From the NCBI GenBank assembly GCA_900553005.1, contig USBU01000006.1, forward strand, positions 1 to 18,185: a stretch of 18,185 nucleotides of DNA. The letters run 5' to 3'. The position numbers and the translations under genes are program-made. This document shows positions 1 to 9,200 of this stretch, piece by piece. The notes under the pieces were generated by a model. That model saw nothing but the letters and a program-made list of their open reading frames with translations, had not been told where the DNA came from and ran no database searches. Numbering within the stretch: position 1 is the stretch's first letter; the number at the start of each line of letters is the position of its first letter. The DNA comes from an uncultured Eubacteriales bacterium (GTDB taxonomy: Bacteria > Bacillota > Clostridia > Christensenellales > Pumilibacteraceae).

Positions 1-48
1 TCTACACCTATTAAGTCGTCGGCAGCGTCAGATGTGTATAAGAGACAG
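1..48 (+). other. Illumina Nextera P5-side adapter (not genomic)
   Basis: Bases 1-7 match the end of the P5 oligo. Bases 8-15 (CTATTAAG) sit in the i5 index position and match, from memory, Nextera XT index S518. Bases 16-29 are the read-1 adapter and 30-48 (AGATGTGTATAAGAGACAG) are the Tn5 mosaic end used in tagmentation. This is untrimmed library sequence. The reading frame of the first gene must not be extended into it. Confidence 0.98.
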
Positions 49-1055
49 GATATAAGGTCGTCGAGACCGATCAGGTCATCAACGCGCTTGCAAACGGTGA
101 TATCGATTTCGGAGATCCCAGCGCCACGCAGGAAAATATCGCCGCTCTTAACGAGAAGGGAGTTGCGCATAAGGAGGTTTATACTTCCGGCTACGGCTAC
201 GTAGGCATCAACCCGCGCTTTGTTCCCAATATAACCGTTCGCCGCGCCATAATGAAGGCCATGGACACCACGATAATCACTCAAAACTATTATAAGGGCG
301 GTTTGGCCGATCTTATTTACCGTCCCATGTCCACCACTTCGTGGGCTTATCCCAAGGGATGCACGGTTTATAAGGACGAAAGCAAGGGATTAAATTACGA
401 ATACGACGCTACCGGTTATGCGATAGAAGAGATGATCAAGGCCGAGGGCTACACCAAAAACGCAAACGGAGTTTACGAGAAGGAGATTCCGGGCTTCGGT
501 ACCGATACCCTCGATTATAAGTTTACGCTTGCCGGCGGAAGCACGGATCATCCGGCATACGCTATGTTTTTAAAGGCGCGCGATATACTTAACCGTATAG
601 GCTTTAACGTAAAGGTGGTAAACTCCAACACCGCGCTTTCCGATCTTACTACCGGTAAGCTTGCGGTATGGGCGGCTGCCTGGTCGTCCACGATAGATCC
701 CGACATGTATCAGGTCTATCATAAGGATTCCAAGGCGACATCCGTTAACAACTGGGGCTATCTCCAGATAAGAAACAATACCGAGCTGTACGCTACAGAG
801 TGGCAGCTTATCAACGAACTTAGCGAGCTTATCGACGCCGGCCGCGCCACCGTGGTTCAGGACGAAAGAAAGGAAATATATTCCCGCGCTCTCGATAAGG
901 TAATGGAGCTTGCCGTTGAAATGCCCACTTATCAGAGAAAGGACATGTCGGCTTATAATTCAGAGCTTATCAATGAGAGCACGCTGACTCCCGATACAGA
1001 ACTTTCTCCGTATAACGGCGTTATTTCCCGTATTTGGGAAGTCAATTACAACTGA
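49..1055 (+). CDS. Peptide ABC transporter substrate-binding protein, family 5 (5'-truncated)
   Basis: This is the C-terminal part (about 335 residues) of an extracytoplasmic family-5 solute-binding protein, which captures oligopeptides and passes them to the OppBC channel. The frame is open from base 51 and meets adapter upstream, so the signal peptide, lipobox and first lobe are missing. The first internal ATG at 252 is not the true start: clear family sequence lies before it, including GYGYVGIN then VRRAIMKAMD, matching the family pattern of an 'x-F/I-N' strand followed by 'vRqAi-ayAiD'. Near the C terminus are a helix with ERKEIYSRALDKVMELAVEMP and a final strand region ending in IWEVNYN, also typical. 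The protein leads the operon with OppB, C, D and F. Peptide specificity cannot be read from the fragment. Family assignment is secure; substrate is open. Confidence 0.93.
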
Positions 1056-1071
1056 TTAAGGTTTTACGCTT

Positions 1072-1098
1072 AAAGGACGGGCAGTAAACTCGTCTTTT
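1072..1098 (+). promoter_or_regulatory. Intercistronic stem-loop between binding protein and OppB
   Basis: AAAGGACG (1072-1079) can pair with CGTCTTTT (1091-1098), giving 8 pairs with one G-U and an 11-base loop. It sits in the only long gap (65 bp) inside the transporter operon, directly after the binding-protein gene. In other importer operons, such as malE-malF of E. coli, structures at this place raise binding-protein mRNA over permease mRNA by partial termination or by protecting the 3' end. The same role here is an inference. The stem is short and no T-run follows it. Confidence 0.4.
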
Positions 1099-1120
1099 CG
1101 GCGTTAAAGGCAGGAAAACT

Positions 1121-2545
1121 GTGGATATGTTAAAGTACATCGTAAAGCGACTTCTCATGGCGCTGCTGATATTGTTCGGCGTGTCTATCATCATATATTC
1201 TCTTGCGCGTATGATGCCCACGGACTTCGTTGACAATCAATACTCATCCGCGCTTGCTCAGGGTACTATGCAGCAGGAGGACGTCGACCGTATCAAGGAA
1301 TTGTACGGGCTTTCCATGCCGGATGCTTTTCTTACCGTTCAGATAGGAGGAGAGGACAGCGACTACGCCGGCAGAAAGTTTACGAAAAATACCAAGGAAG
1401 CTACTTACGAGCAGGTACAGATAGGCGACATAACGCGCGAGGAATGGTATCACGGCTCTTATGACTATAAGGACGTAAGACTTTATTTGAACGAGGACGG
1501 AAGCTACCGGATTTATAAGGTGGAAAGCAAGGGCGCCGCCGTCGAAGGAAACGAAAACGAGTCGGACTCCGGCGAAGCGTCCGAAGAGGGAAACGACAAT
1601 ACTGTCGTTACGCTCGACGAAGTGCTTACTCTTGTCGAAAGCGGCGGTTATGCTCTCGATGAAGGCGGCAATCTTGTAATGACAAAGGACGGCAAGTCGT
1701 TTGCCGCTTCGGTTACTTACCGTACCGCCAATTTCTGGGATAAGGCCGGCGCTATTCTCGGCGGATATTTTTCCTGGCTGTTCAATATAATCAGGGGCGA
1801 CCTTGGGATGTCGTTCAAATATAAAAAACCGGTGGAGGACGTCATATTTCAAAATATGGGCATATCCTTTGCCATAGCCTTTATCGCCACAATTCTTCAG
1901 TTCGCCATAGCGATTCCTTTGGGTATCAAGGCGGCGACGCATCAGTACGGCGTAGTCGATTACACGGTAACCGTGCTTACGATGATGGGCATAAGCCTGC
2001 CTACCTTTTTCCTTGCGGCAATTTTCATAAGGTTGTTTGCCGTGCAGCTGCAATGGTTCGAGGTCGGAGGCCTTGTGTCCGCCTCGCTCCCGATGGACGC
2101 GTCGTGGATAGTGCGTCTGGGCGATATGCTGTGGCATATGGTTCTTCCGATGACGGTGCTAGTAATTCTTTCGGTCGGTTCTTTGATGCGCTATACGCGA
2201 ACAAATACGCTGGAGGTGCTGAACTCAGATTACATACGTACCGCCAGGGCAAAGGGACTCAGCGAGCATACCGTAATTTACAAGCATGCTTTCCGCAACA
2301 CCATGGTCCCCATAGTAACAATGATGGCGGGCATACTTCCCAGCCTTTTCGGCGGAGCGATGATTACCGAAACGGTTTTCTCGATTCCCGGCATCGGTAA
2401 GCTGGCTTACGACGCGCTGGTGGTGTCTGATGTGCCGTTTATCATGGGTTATAATATGTTTTTGGCAATTTTGACGGTAATAGGTACGCTTTTAAGCGAT
2501 CTAATGTACGCCGTAGTTGATCCGCGCGTAAAGCTGGGCAGATAG
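1121..2545 (+). CDS. oppB: Oligopeptide ABC transporter permease OppB/DppB, with large outer insertion
   Basis: This inner channel subunit pairs with OppC to move peptides across the membrane. At 474 residues it is about 150 longer than usual OppB/DppB (near 310-330). Residues 8-28 form the first membrane helix. RIKELYGL (57-64) is the normal family segment, then about 140 extra residues follow (roughly 66-205), including an acidic low-complexity stretch at 139-160. Normal sequence resumes at FNIIRGDLGMSF (221-232), with further helices near 246-268, 281-303, 340-358, 398-415 and 441-463. The EAA loop that docks the ATPases lies at 371-393 (key residues R376, A377, K378, G379). The extra part should lie outside the cell, because it follows helix 1. 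GTG at 1121 is the chosen start, 6 bases after AGG at 1112-1114; the ATG at 1127 is the alternative and changes only two residues. Confidence 0.95.
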   Translation: MDMLKYIVKRLLMALLILFGVSIIIYSLARMMPTDFVDNQYSSALAQGTMQQEDVDRIKELYGLSMPDAFLTVQIGGEDSDYAGRKFTKNTKEATYEQVQIGDITREEWYHGSYDYKDVRLYLNEDGSYRIYKVESKGAAVEGNENESDSGEASEEGNDNTVVTLDEVLTLVESGGYALDEGGNLVMTKDGKSFAASVTYRTANFWDKAGAILGGYFSWLFNIIRGDLGMSFKYKKPVEDVIFQNMGISFAIAFIATILQFAIAIPLGIKAATHQYGVVDYTVTVLTMMGISLPTFFLAAIFIRLFAVQLQWFEVGGLVSASLPMDASWIVRLGDMLWHMVLPMTVLVILSVGSLMRYTRTNTLEVLNSDYIRTARAKGLSEHTVIYKHAFRNTMVPIVTMMAGILPSLFGGAMITETVFSIPGIGKLAYDALVVSDVPFIMGYNMFLAILTVIGTLLSDLMYAVVDPRVKLGR

Positions 2546-2554
2546 GAGGGCAGA

Positions 2555-3712
2555 ATGGAAGATAACGAAATAAAACGTAATTCCCGCGAAGACAACGCGA
2601 CCGGCTCTGCCCCGGAAAAAGCCGTTTCCGATACTGTCGCAGAGGAAAGTATGTCCGTAATTAAGGATGAAAATATTGAAAACGGCGCGGCCGAAGCGGA
2701 AAACGAGGTTTCTGCTATACAGGCGGCAACGGACAGGACCTTAAGTCCCGGCCGTTTGGTGATGAAACGCTTTTTCCGCTCTAAATTGTCCATGACCGGA
2801 CTTGTGATACTCATTATTTTGTTTGCGTTTTCGTTTTTAGGGCCGCTTTTCACATTTCTGCCGTTTATCTGGCCGGAGCAAGCCTCCGATTATACCAGTT
2901 CGGTGCGCGAAGAGTATGTTACCGAAATAAACGTCAGCGGAGAAGACGGCTCGGTAGATACGGTTTACATTGTTACGTATTCGGAGCCGAGCAACTATCT
3001 CAAGCCGTCGCTTACGCATCTTCTGGGAACCGACGACAAGGGTTACGACGTATTTACAAGGCTGATGTACGGCGGCAGGGTTTCGCTTACGGTTGGCTTT
3101 GTCGTCGTCATTCTGGAAACGCTTATCGGCATACTGCTGGGCGGACTGGCGGGATATTTCGGCAAGTGGGTAGATCAGCTGATCATGCGTATAGTCGATA
3201 TATTCAACTGCGTTCCTACGCTTCCTATGCTTATGATAGTGGGCGTGGCGCTGGAGGCTAACGACGTGGACGGCATAGCCAAGCTGTATATAATGATGGC
3301 CATGCTGACGCTGTTCGGCTGGGCGGGCACGGCCCGGCTTGTCCGAGGGCAGATTCTGTCGCTGCGCGAGCAGGAGTTTATGATAAGCGCGGAGGCGGCC
3401 GGTCTGCCGGTCTGGCGAAAGATATTCAAACACCTGATTCCAAACGTTATGCCGCAGCTTATTGTTTCGATGACGCTGGGGCTGGGCGGGATAATTTTGA
3501 CGGAGGCGACGCTGGGATATTTGGGCATCGGTCTGCCGTCGGTTTACGCCACATGGGGCAATATGATCAATGCGGCCGCCAATAATACGGCGCTGAGATT
3601 GTATCCCAATCTTTGGGTATCGCCCGGCATTTGCATAGTGCTGGCCGTGCTGGCGTTCAACTTCGTGGGCGACGGTCTGCGCGACGCGTTCGATCCCAAG
3701 TCCAGGAGATAA
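2555..3712 (+). CDS. oppC: Oligopeptide ABC transporter permease OppC/DppC
   Basis: This is the second channel subunit. The ATG at 2555 has an ideal AGGAGG (2544-2549) that overlaps the oppB stop, so translation is probably coupled. Residues 1-65 are a charged, likely disordered cytoplasmic extension. MKRFFRSKLSM (70-80) then leads into helix 1 (81-100), the usual OppC N-terminal domain. Residues about 105-150 are an outer insertion that reads like a beta hairpin (EINVSGEDGS then VYIVTYSE). LLGTDDKGYDVFTRLMYGGR (156-175) is the family hallmark, normally written as 'LGTDxxGRDvlSRllyGaR'. The EAA loop is at 275-297 with A281, A282, G283. The end, GDGLRDAFDP (372-381), is also diagnostic. The length of 385 residues exceeds the usual 290-310 because of the extension and the insertion. 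Confidence 0.95.
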   Translation: MEDNEIKRNSREDNATGSAPEKAVSDTVAEESMSVIKDENIENGAAEAENEVSAIQAATDRTLSPGRLVMKRFFRSKLSMTGLVILIILFAFSFLGPLFTFLPFIWPEQASDYTSSVREEYVTEINVSGEDGSVDTVYIVTYSEPSNYLKPSLTHLLGTDDKGYDVFTRLMYGGRVSLTVGFVVVILETLIGILLGGLAGYFGKWVDQLIMRIVDIFNCVPTLPMLMIVGVALEANDVDGIAKLYIMMAMLTLFGWAGTARLVRGQILSLREQEFMISAEAAGLPVWRKIFKHLIPNVMPQLIVSMTLGLGGIILTEATLGYLGIGLPSVYATWGNMINAAANNTALRLYPNLWVSPGICIVLAVLAFNFVGDGLRDAFDPKSRR

Positions 3713-3716
3713 GCGC

Positions 3717-5006
3717 ATGAAAAAAGATAACAAGCATTATATTTCGGCTAAGGAGTCGCGTAATATCGCAAAAGAAAACGCGCGCACCGTTCGCGAGCTG
3801 CAAAAGCGCCGCGCGGCCTTTAAGCGCGAGGATTACGTGACCGAAATGCGCGATCCGAAAAATATCGTGGAATTCGATGATCTTCACACTTACTTTTATA
3901 CCGACAACGGCGTAGTCAAAGCCGTTAACGGCGTATCATTCGACATTCCCCAGGGTTCAACCGTGGGCGTGGTCGGAGAGTCCGGCTGCGGCAAATCTGT
4001 TACCAGTCTTTCGCTTATGCAGCTTGTGCAGGCGCCCGCAGGACAGATAGTGGACGGCTGCATACGCTTCCGTTCGACAGTAAGGACGCCTGTGGGGACT
4101 GAACCTCTCATGCGGGTAAAAAAGGACGCGGAGGGAAATGCGGTTTTAGATGCCGACGGCAATCCTGTTACGGAGCCGGTGTTGCGCAAAAACGGTAAGC
4201 CTAAGCTGATAAAGAAATACGAGGAGCACGAGGAGGTATTCGATATTGCCAAGATGCCTCTGAGCGAAATGTCATCGATTCGCGGCCGGGAAATCGCAAT
4301 GATTTTTCAGGAGCCGATGACCAGCCTCAATCCCGTGTTTACCGTGGGCTATCAGCTGGACGAGGTGACACTGCTGCACGTTGCGGGTTCTGACAAGCAG
4401 AGCGCAATGGAGCGCAGCATAGAGATGCTGGAGCTTGTCGGCATCGCAATGCCGGAGCACGTTTATAAATCCTATCCGCATCAGCTGTCCGGCGGTATGC
4501 GCCAGCGCGTAATGATCGCCATGGCGCTTTGCTGCAATCCCAAGCTGATAATAGCGGACGAGCCGACTACCGCGCTCGACGTTACGATTCAGGCTCAGAT
4601 ACTCGACCTTTTACGCGAGGTCAAGCATAGGATAAGCGGCAGCATAATGTTGATTACGCACGATTTGGGCGTAATTGCCGAAATGGTCGATTATGTCGTC
4701 GTCATGTATGCCGGACGCATAGTGGAAAAGGGTACCGTGGAGGAAATATTCAAGTCGCCAATGCACCCCTATACTATAGGTCTTCAGAAAAGCAAGCCCG
4801 TTGTCGGCAAGGAAATAGACAGGCTGTACAGCATTCCGGGCAACGTGCCCAATCCCATCAATATGCCGTCCACGTGTTATTTTTCAGACCGGTGCGACAG
4901 AAGATGCGATAAATGCGGCGGCGAATATCCGCCCATGATTCAGGTTTCGCCCACTCACAGCGTAGCCTGCTGGCTGTATGACGCCGAGGGAGAGGACAGA
5001 CAATGA
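3717..5006 (+). CDS. oppD: Oligopeptide ABC transporter ATPase OppD/DppD
   Basis: This is one of two different ATPases driving the importer. Visible motifs: Walker A GESGCGKS (87-94), Q-loop Q198, signature LSGGMRQR (257-264), Walker B LIIADEP (277-283) with catalytic E282, D-loop ALDV (286-289) and switch H315. The C-terminal oligopeptide-transporter domain has C387, C393, C400 and C418, the spacing linked to a 4Fe-4S cluster in OppD/DppD relatives, plus an extra C397. At 429 residues it is about 90 longer than usual. There is a basic N-terminal extension (1-48) and an insert of about 50 residues (118-175) between Walker A and Q-loop, holding a hairpin-like DADGNPVTEPVLRKNGKPK. The start has AGGAGA at 3704-3709, and the gap to oppC is 4 bp. 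Confidence 0.96.
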   Translation: MKKDNKHYISAKESRNIAKENARTVRELQKRRAAFKREDYVTEMRDPKNIVEFDDLHTYFYTDNGVVKAVNGVSFDIPQGSTVGVVGESGCGKSVTSLSLMQLVQAPAGQIVDGCIRFRSTVRTPVGTEPLMRVKKDAEGNAVLDADGNPVTEPVLRKNGKPKLIKKYEEHEEVFDIAKMPLSEMSSIRGREIAMIFQEPMTSLNPVFTVGYQLDEVTLLHVAGSDKQSAMERSIEMLELVGIAMPEHVYKSYPHQLSGGMRQRVMIAMALCCNPKLIIADEPTTALDVTIQAQILDLLREVKHRISGSIMLITHDLGVIAEMVDYVVVMYAGRIVEKGTVEEIFKSPMHPYTIGLQKSKPVVGKEIDRLYSIPGNVPNPINMPSTCYFSDRCDRRCDKCGGEYPPMIQVSPTHSVACWLYDAEGEDRQ

Positions 5007-6049
5007 TTAAAAATCTTTTTTACGCTCCCGAATCGGACGCCGGCTGCGCGGCAATCGCGCCCGCCGAAAACGAGAGCGAAAAATATCTTTTACAGGTTAA
5101 AAATCTTAAAAAGTATTTTCCCATAGGTAAAAATCTTCTTAAGAAGAATCAGGTCTATCTTAAAGCCGTTGACGGAGTATCGTTTAACCTTTCGTCGGGA
5201 AAGACCGTCGGCATAGTCGGAGAGTCCGGCTGCGGCAAGACTACCATGGGACGCACTATTTTGCGTCTTTACGACGTTACCGAAGGGGAAATCCTCTTTG
5301 AAGGAAGGGATATAGCCAAGCTTAAGGGCGAGGCTTTAAGAAAGGTTCGTCCGTCCTTTCAGATGATATTTCAGGATCCTTACTCGTCTCTTTCTCCCCG
5401 CCTGAACGTGGGCGAAATTATAGGCGAGGCAGTCAGGGTGCATAACATTGTGCCAAAGTCCGATTACAAGGACTATATCATTGACATAATGCAGAAGTGC
5501 GGACTTCAGCCGCATTATTTCGAGCGTTATCCCCATGAGTTTTCCGGCGGGCAGCGTCAGCGTATTTGTATAGCCAAGGCTCTTGCGCTCAAACCTAAGC
5601 TGGTTATCTGCGACGAGCCGGTTTCGGCGCTGGACGTTTCCATACAGGCGCAGGTTATTAATCTTTTCAAGGACCTGCAGGAGGAAAATAATCTTGCGTA
5701 TGTATTCATATCGCACGATTTGTCTGTTGTGGAACATATTTCCGACGAGGTGGGCGTAATGTATTTGGGCAACATGGTCGAATTCGGAAAGAAAAAAGAT
5801 CTTTTCGACAATCCGATGCATCCATATACCAAAGCGCTGTTTTCCGCGGTTCCCGTGCCCGATCCCGACGTTAAGATGAAGCGGATCATTCTCGAGGGAG
5901 ATATTCCTTCACCCGCAAATCCGCCGTCCGGCTGCAAATTCCATACCCGTTGCAATCGCTGCATGGATATATGCAGGACGGTCGAGCCGGTCTTTAAGGA
6001 TTACGGCGACGGCCACTCGGTCGCGTGTCACCTTTATCCTCAGGATTAA
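5003..6049 (+). CDS. oppF: Oligopeptide ABC transporter ATPase OppF/DppF
   Basis: This is the partner ATPase of OppD. Motifs: Walker A GESGCGKT (73-80), Q-loop Q124 in MIFQDPYSSLSPR, signature FSGGQRQR (180-187), Walker B LVICDEP (200-206) with E205, D-loop ALDV (209-212) and H238. The MIFQDPYSSL form is typical of OppF rather than OppD. The C-terminal domain has C311, C317, C324 and C342, fitting the iron-sulfur spacing of the family, plus C320. At 348 residues its length is normal, so unlike OppB, C and D it has no major insertion; only a short acidic N-terminal tail (10-28) stands out. The ATG overlaps the oppD stop (ATGA at 5003-5006), a sign of coupled translation, with AGAGG at 4991-4995 as ribosome site. 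It is the last gene of the importer operon. Confidence 0.96.
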   Translation: MIKNLFYAPESDAGCAAIAPAENESEKYLLQVKNLKKYFPIGKNLLKKNQVYLKAVDGVSFNLSSGKTVGIVGESGCGKTTMGRTILRLYDVTEGEILFEGRDIAKLKGEALRKVRPSFQMIFQDPYSSLSPRLNVGEIIGEAVRVHNIVPKSDYKDYIIDIMQKCGLQPHYFERYPHEFSGGQRQRICIAKALALKPKLVICDEPVSALDVSIQAQVINLFKDLQEENNLAYVFISHDLSVVEHISDEVGVMYLGNMVEFGKKKDLFDNPMHPYTKALFSAVPVPDPDVKMKRIILEGDIPSPANPPSGCKFHTRCNRCMDICRTVEPVFKDYGDGHSVACHLYPQD

Positions 6050-6063
6050 GCGCGCAGCTTAAA

Positions 6064-6107
6064 AAAGCGGGAAAGTTTTATTTTCTCGCTTTACCTATAT
6101 AAAGCGA
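6064..6107 (+). terminator. Hairpins after oppF, terminator-like with alternative pairing
   Basis: AAAGCGGGAAA (6064-6074) pairs with TTTCTCGCTTT (6082-6092) over 11 bp with one G-U and a 7-base loop. The right arm can instead pair with AAAGCGA (6101-6107) over 7 bp (6086-6092). The T-run for the + strand is only the TTT in the stem, so termination may be weak. On the minus strand the complement of the A-run 6061-6066 gives a better T-run, but no minus-strand gene needs it here. The position right after the importer operon supports an end-of-transcript role. Confidence 0.45.
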
Positions 6108-6140
6108 AGGGCTGAGCGTGCTTTACTTATAAAGAAAAAA

Positions 6141-6170
6141 TTGACAGTATGACGGAATTGATTTTATCAG
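6141..6170 (+). promoter_or_regulatory. Likely sigma-A promoter of the lipoprotein operon
   Basis: A perfect -35 box TTGACA (6141-6146) is followed 18 bases later by TATCAG (6165-6170), which matches TATAAT at four of six positions. It lies 44 bases upstream of the first lipoprotein start, in the gap after the importer operon. No other good promoter pair was seen in this gap. Start-site position is inferred. Confidence 0.55.
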
Positions 6171-6178
6171 TTTCAATT
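6156..6178. promoter_or_regulatory. Inverted repeat over the -10 box, possible operator
   Basis: AATTGA (6156-6161) and TCAATT (6173-6178) form perfect 6-base arms around 11 bases. The centre, near 6167, falls inside the proposed -10 box, a classic place for a repressor to block polymerase. Arms this short and AT-rich can occur by chance, so confidence is low. Confidence 0.3.
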
Positions 6179-6213
6179 ACCGATACTAATATTATTAAAC
6201 CGGAGATTTTTTT

Positions 6214-9200
6214 ATGAAGAAGCTTATCACTTTTTTATTATCGGCAGTATTGCTGTTATCGGCGGGCGTAATGCTGACTGCGTGTACCCCCGATCCCGAG
6301 GAATACACGGTAACCTATATTTACGATAACGGACAGGATAATCTCGTCACGACCGTAGAAGCCGGCAAAACGGCCGTAAGGCCAAAGGATCCCGTCAAAG
6401 AGGGCTTTGCTTTCGGCGGTTGGTTTGTTGACGGCTCCGATACCGAATATTCGTTCGACGCCGCGGTCAACGCGGATCTTACGCTTAAAGCGCATTGGAC
6501 GCAGGACGGCGGATCGGTTACCCCTGCGGAGGCAAGACTGACTTTCAGGGAGTACGATTACGTTCAATATGTGTTCGATGGGGATATGCCGCGCCGCGCG
6601 CCCGTCGGCTCTACCGTAAGATTCAAGCTTAAAGAATCTCCTTACTATGTCGGAACTCCCATAGTCAAGGCCGGCGATACCGAGCTGACTGCCGACAACA
6701 ACGGGGGGGGGTACTATTCATTTGAGGTAACGGGCGACACGCTTATTACCGTTACGGGTTATAAGCGCGACAATACGCCTATTCCGGGCTTGGGCTCTGC
6801 TGCCAGCCCTTACGTTATTTCCACCGCGTCTCAGCTTAAGACCTTTACCGACGCGGTCAACGATCCTGAAAATACCAAGTATAATTCCGCTTACGTAAAG
6901 CTGGGCGCCGATATCGCGCTCAACGGTTTTACGCTGGAGCCTATAGGCAACGCTCTAAATACCGCTCATTTCGAGGGCGTGTTTGACGGAGCCGGATATA
7001 CCGTTTCCGATTTCACCGTTTACAGCGAAACCGGACTGATAGGCTTTTTCGGCTATCTCGTTCAGGGCGAAATAAAAAATCTGCACCTTGAGGAAGCCGA
7101 TATCGACGTCGAGCTTTTGACCGAGCAGAATTATTTTATCGGGGGTATCGCTGCGTACAATATGGGCGGCGACGTTTTCGGCTGCTCTTTTGACGGTAAA
7201 TTTACCGTTGACTTTTCGTATGCGGATCCCGCTGTTTATCTCGGCGGCATAACCGGATTCAATCAGGGATATTCTACCGATTATTCCGGATCGGTTTCCT
7301 ATTGTTCGGTAAACGCCGACATCGATTCCGTCGGAGCCGAGGCGCTTTTCGCGGTGGGCGGAATTGCCGGCGCTACCGTCGGCACTGCTCAATCGGCGCC
7401 CGTTTATATCAATAACTGCGTTTATAACGGCAACATAACCGGCAACAACATTCTTGCCGGCGGCATTGTCGGTTATTTAAGAGAATACAGCTCAGTAGCC
7501 AATACGTTCACTTCCGGCTCGGTCAACGCTTACAGCGCGCTTTATATGGCGGCTGCCGGCGGCATTGTCGGCATTGCGGATAACGAAACGGCAGTTACCG
7601 ACAGCTATACCGTTGCCGAAAGCTTTGCAGACGGCTCCGGCGACGAGGCTTTCGAGTCCGGCGATATTGTCGGAGCGGCTTACCGCGACGGCATCAGTGG
7701 AGTGGATTCGCGCTCGTGTCTGTTATTCAATTCCTATTACTCGGACAACGGTAAGGTTACCGTTGACGACGTTGTTTACGATTTAAGTAAATTCGAGGAC
7801 GTTAAGACGCTGCTCAAGTGGTCGGACGGCGATTGGGATTTCCGCGACGGAAAGCCCGTGGTTGTATGCGATAACGCGGACGACGTTTCTTTTAACGTGA
7901 CGTTCGATTTTCTCGGGGAGGAAATCACCCGCGAGGGTAACGACGGACAGCCGCTTACGCAGGATAAGGACACCGTTACGGCCGGCGGATATCTGCCCGT
8001 TTACTGGGTATATAACGGTAACGGAATGAATAATTTTACCGCGGACAGCGGCAATATTTCCTATGGATATTTTCTTGACAGGGATTGCACGCAGCGTATT
8101 CCCGCCGCCATGCTGCTTACAAGAGAGCTTACCGTCTATGTCGGATTTGCCGATTATTCCTCTATCGGCGGAGAGTACGATGCCATAATCGGCCTGAGCG
8201 AAGTCCGCTTGGAATTTGACAATAACGGCAAAATGACGATGTACTGCGACGGCATGGTGTCCAATCATATGTATGTTTACGACAACGAGAAGCTTTTGAT
8301 CAGCAACGCTTATTTCGCTAACTTCATGTATCAAAGCACTACCGGCGCATCTCTCGACGCGGATTATTACGCTACCTTCGAAGGAAATTCGCTGATCATA
8401 TACGACAACGTTTATTTCCCGGCGGGCAGCGAGATTTTCGCTTACAAGCAAAACGACGCCTGCGGTGAGTGGTATAACGCCAATAACGATATTTATACCT
8501 TCCGCGCCGACGGCTCGGGACTTATTGCTTACGCAGCCGGCACTCAAAGTAATTTTACATATACCGTAACCGGCGACGACGTTGCACTCAATATCGGTGG
8601 CAATACCGTCAACGCCCGCCTTTCGGCCGACCGCCGTACTATGACGGTTACTGGCGGCGGAATTCTTGCCATGGATAGATTTGACGAATTCCTCGGCGAA
8701 TGGGAATCGGATTACGGCTCGGATATTAGGCTGTCCTTCGACGGAAGGGGCGTTGTCACCTTCGGAGAGGAGGAGTACGCGTATACGGTCAACGAAGGCG
8801 GTACGCTTTCCTTTGAGGGTTATACGGCGGCGTTTAATTCGGAGGGGCTGCTGGAGCTCACCGGCGACGGTAAAACGATCGTAATGGGACGCGGCGGCAG
8901 CTTTATCGGCACCTGGGAGGAGACGTTCTACGATTACACGATGGTGCTGTACGGCATAAATAAGGACGGTTACGGAAAGGGGTATGACAGCAACGGCGTA
9001 GATTTCACCTACAGCGCAACGTTCGAGCAGGACGAAGCCGGCGACTATTACTATCTTAATCTCTATTACGGCACTAAGTTATACGGTTTTGGAGCTTTTA
9101 TGCAGCTTAAGACCGCCGACGGCTACAAGCCAGGCGAGGGAGTGCTTGCCATGGGTGTGTTCACGTCGTCCGCGGGCATGATAGTTGACGATTACAATCT

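Noticed and set aside
252..1055. Binding-protein gene starting at the ATG at 252
   Set aside because: Conserved family-5 sequence is readable in the same frame from base 51, so this ATG is internal.
1244..3733. Minus-strand open frames opposite oppB and oppC (297 and 298 codons)
   Set aside because: Their translations are low-complexity, rich in R, H and Q, with no family signal, and they lie opposite clearly conserved permeases.
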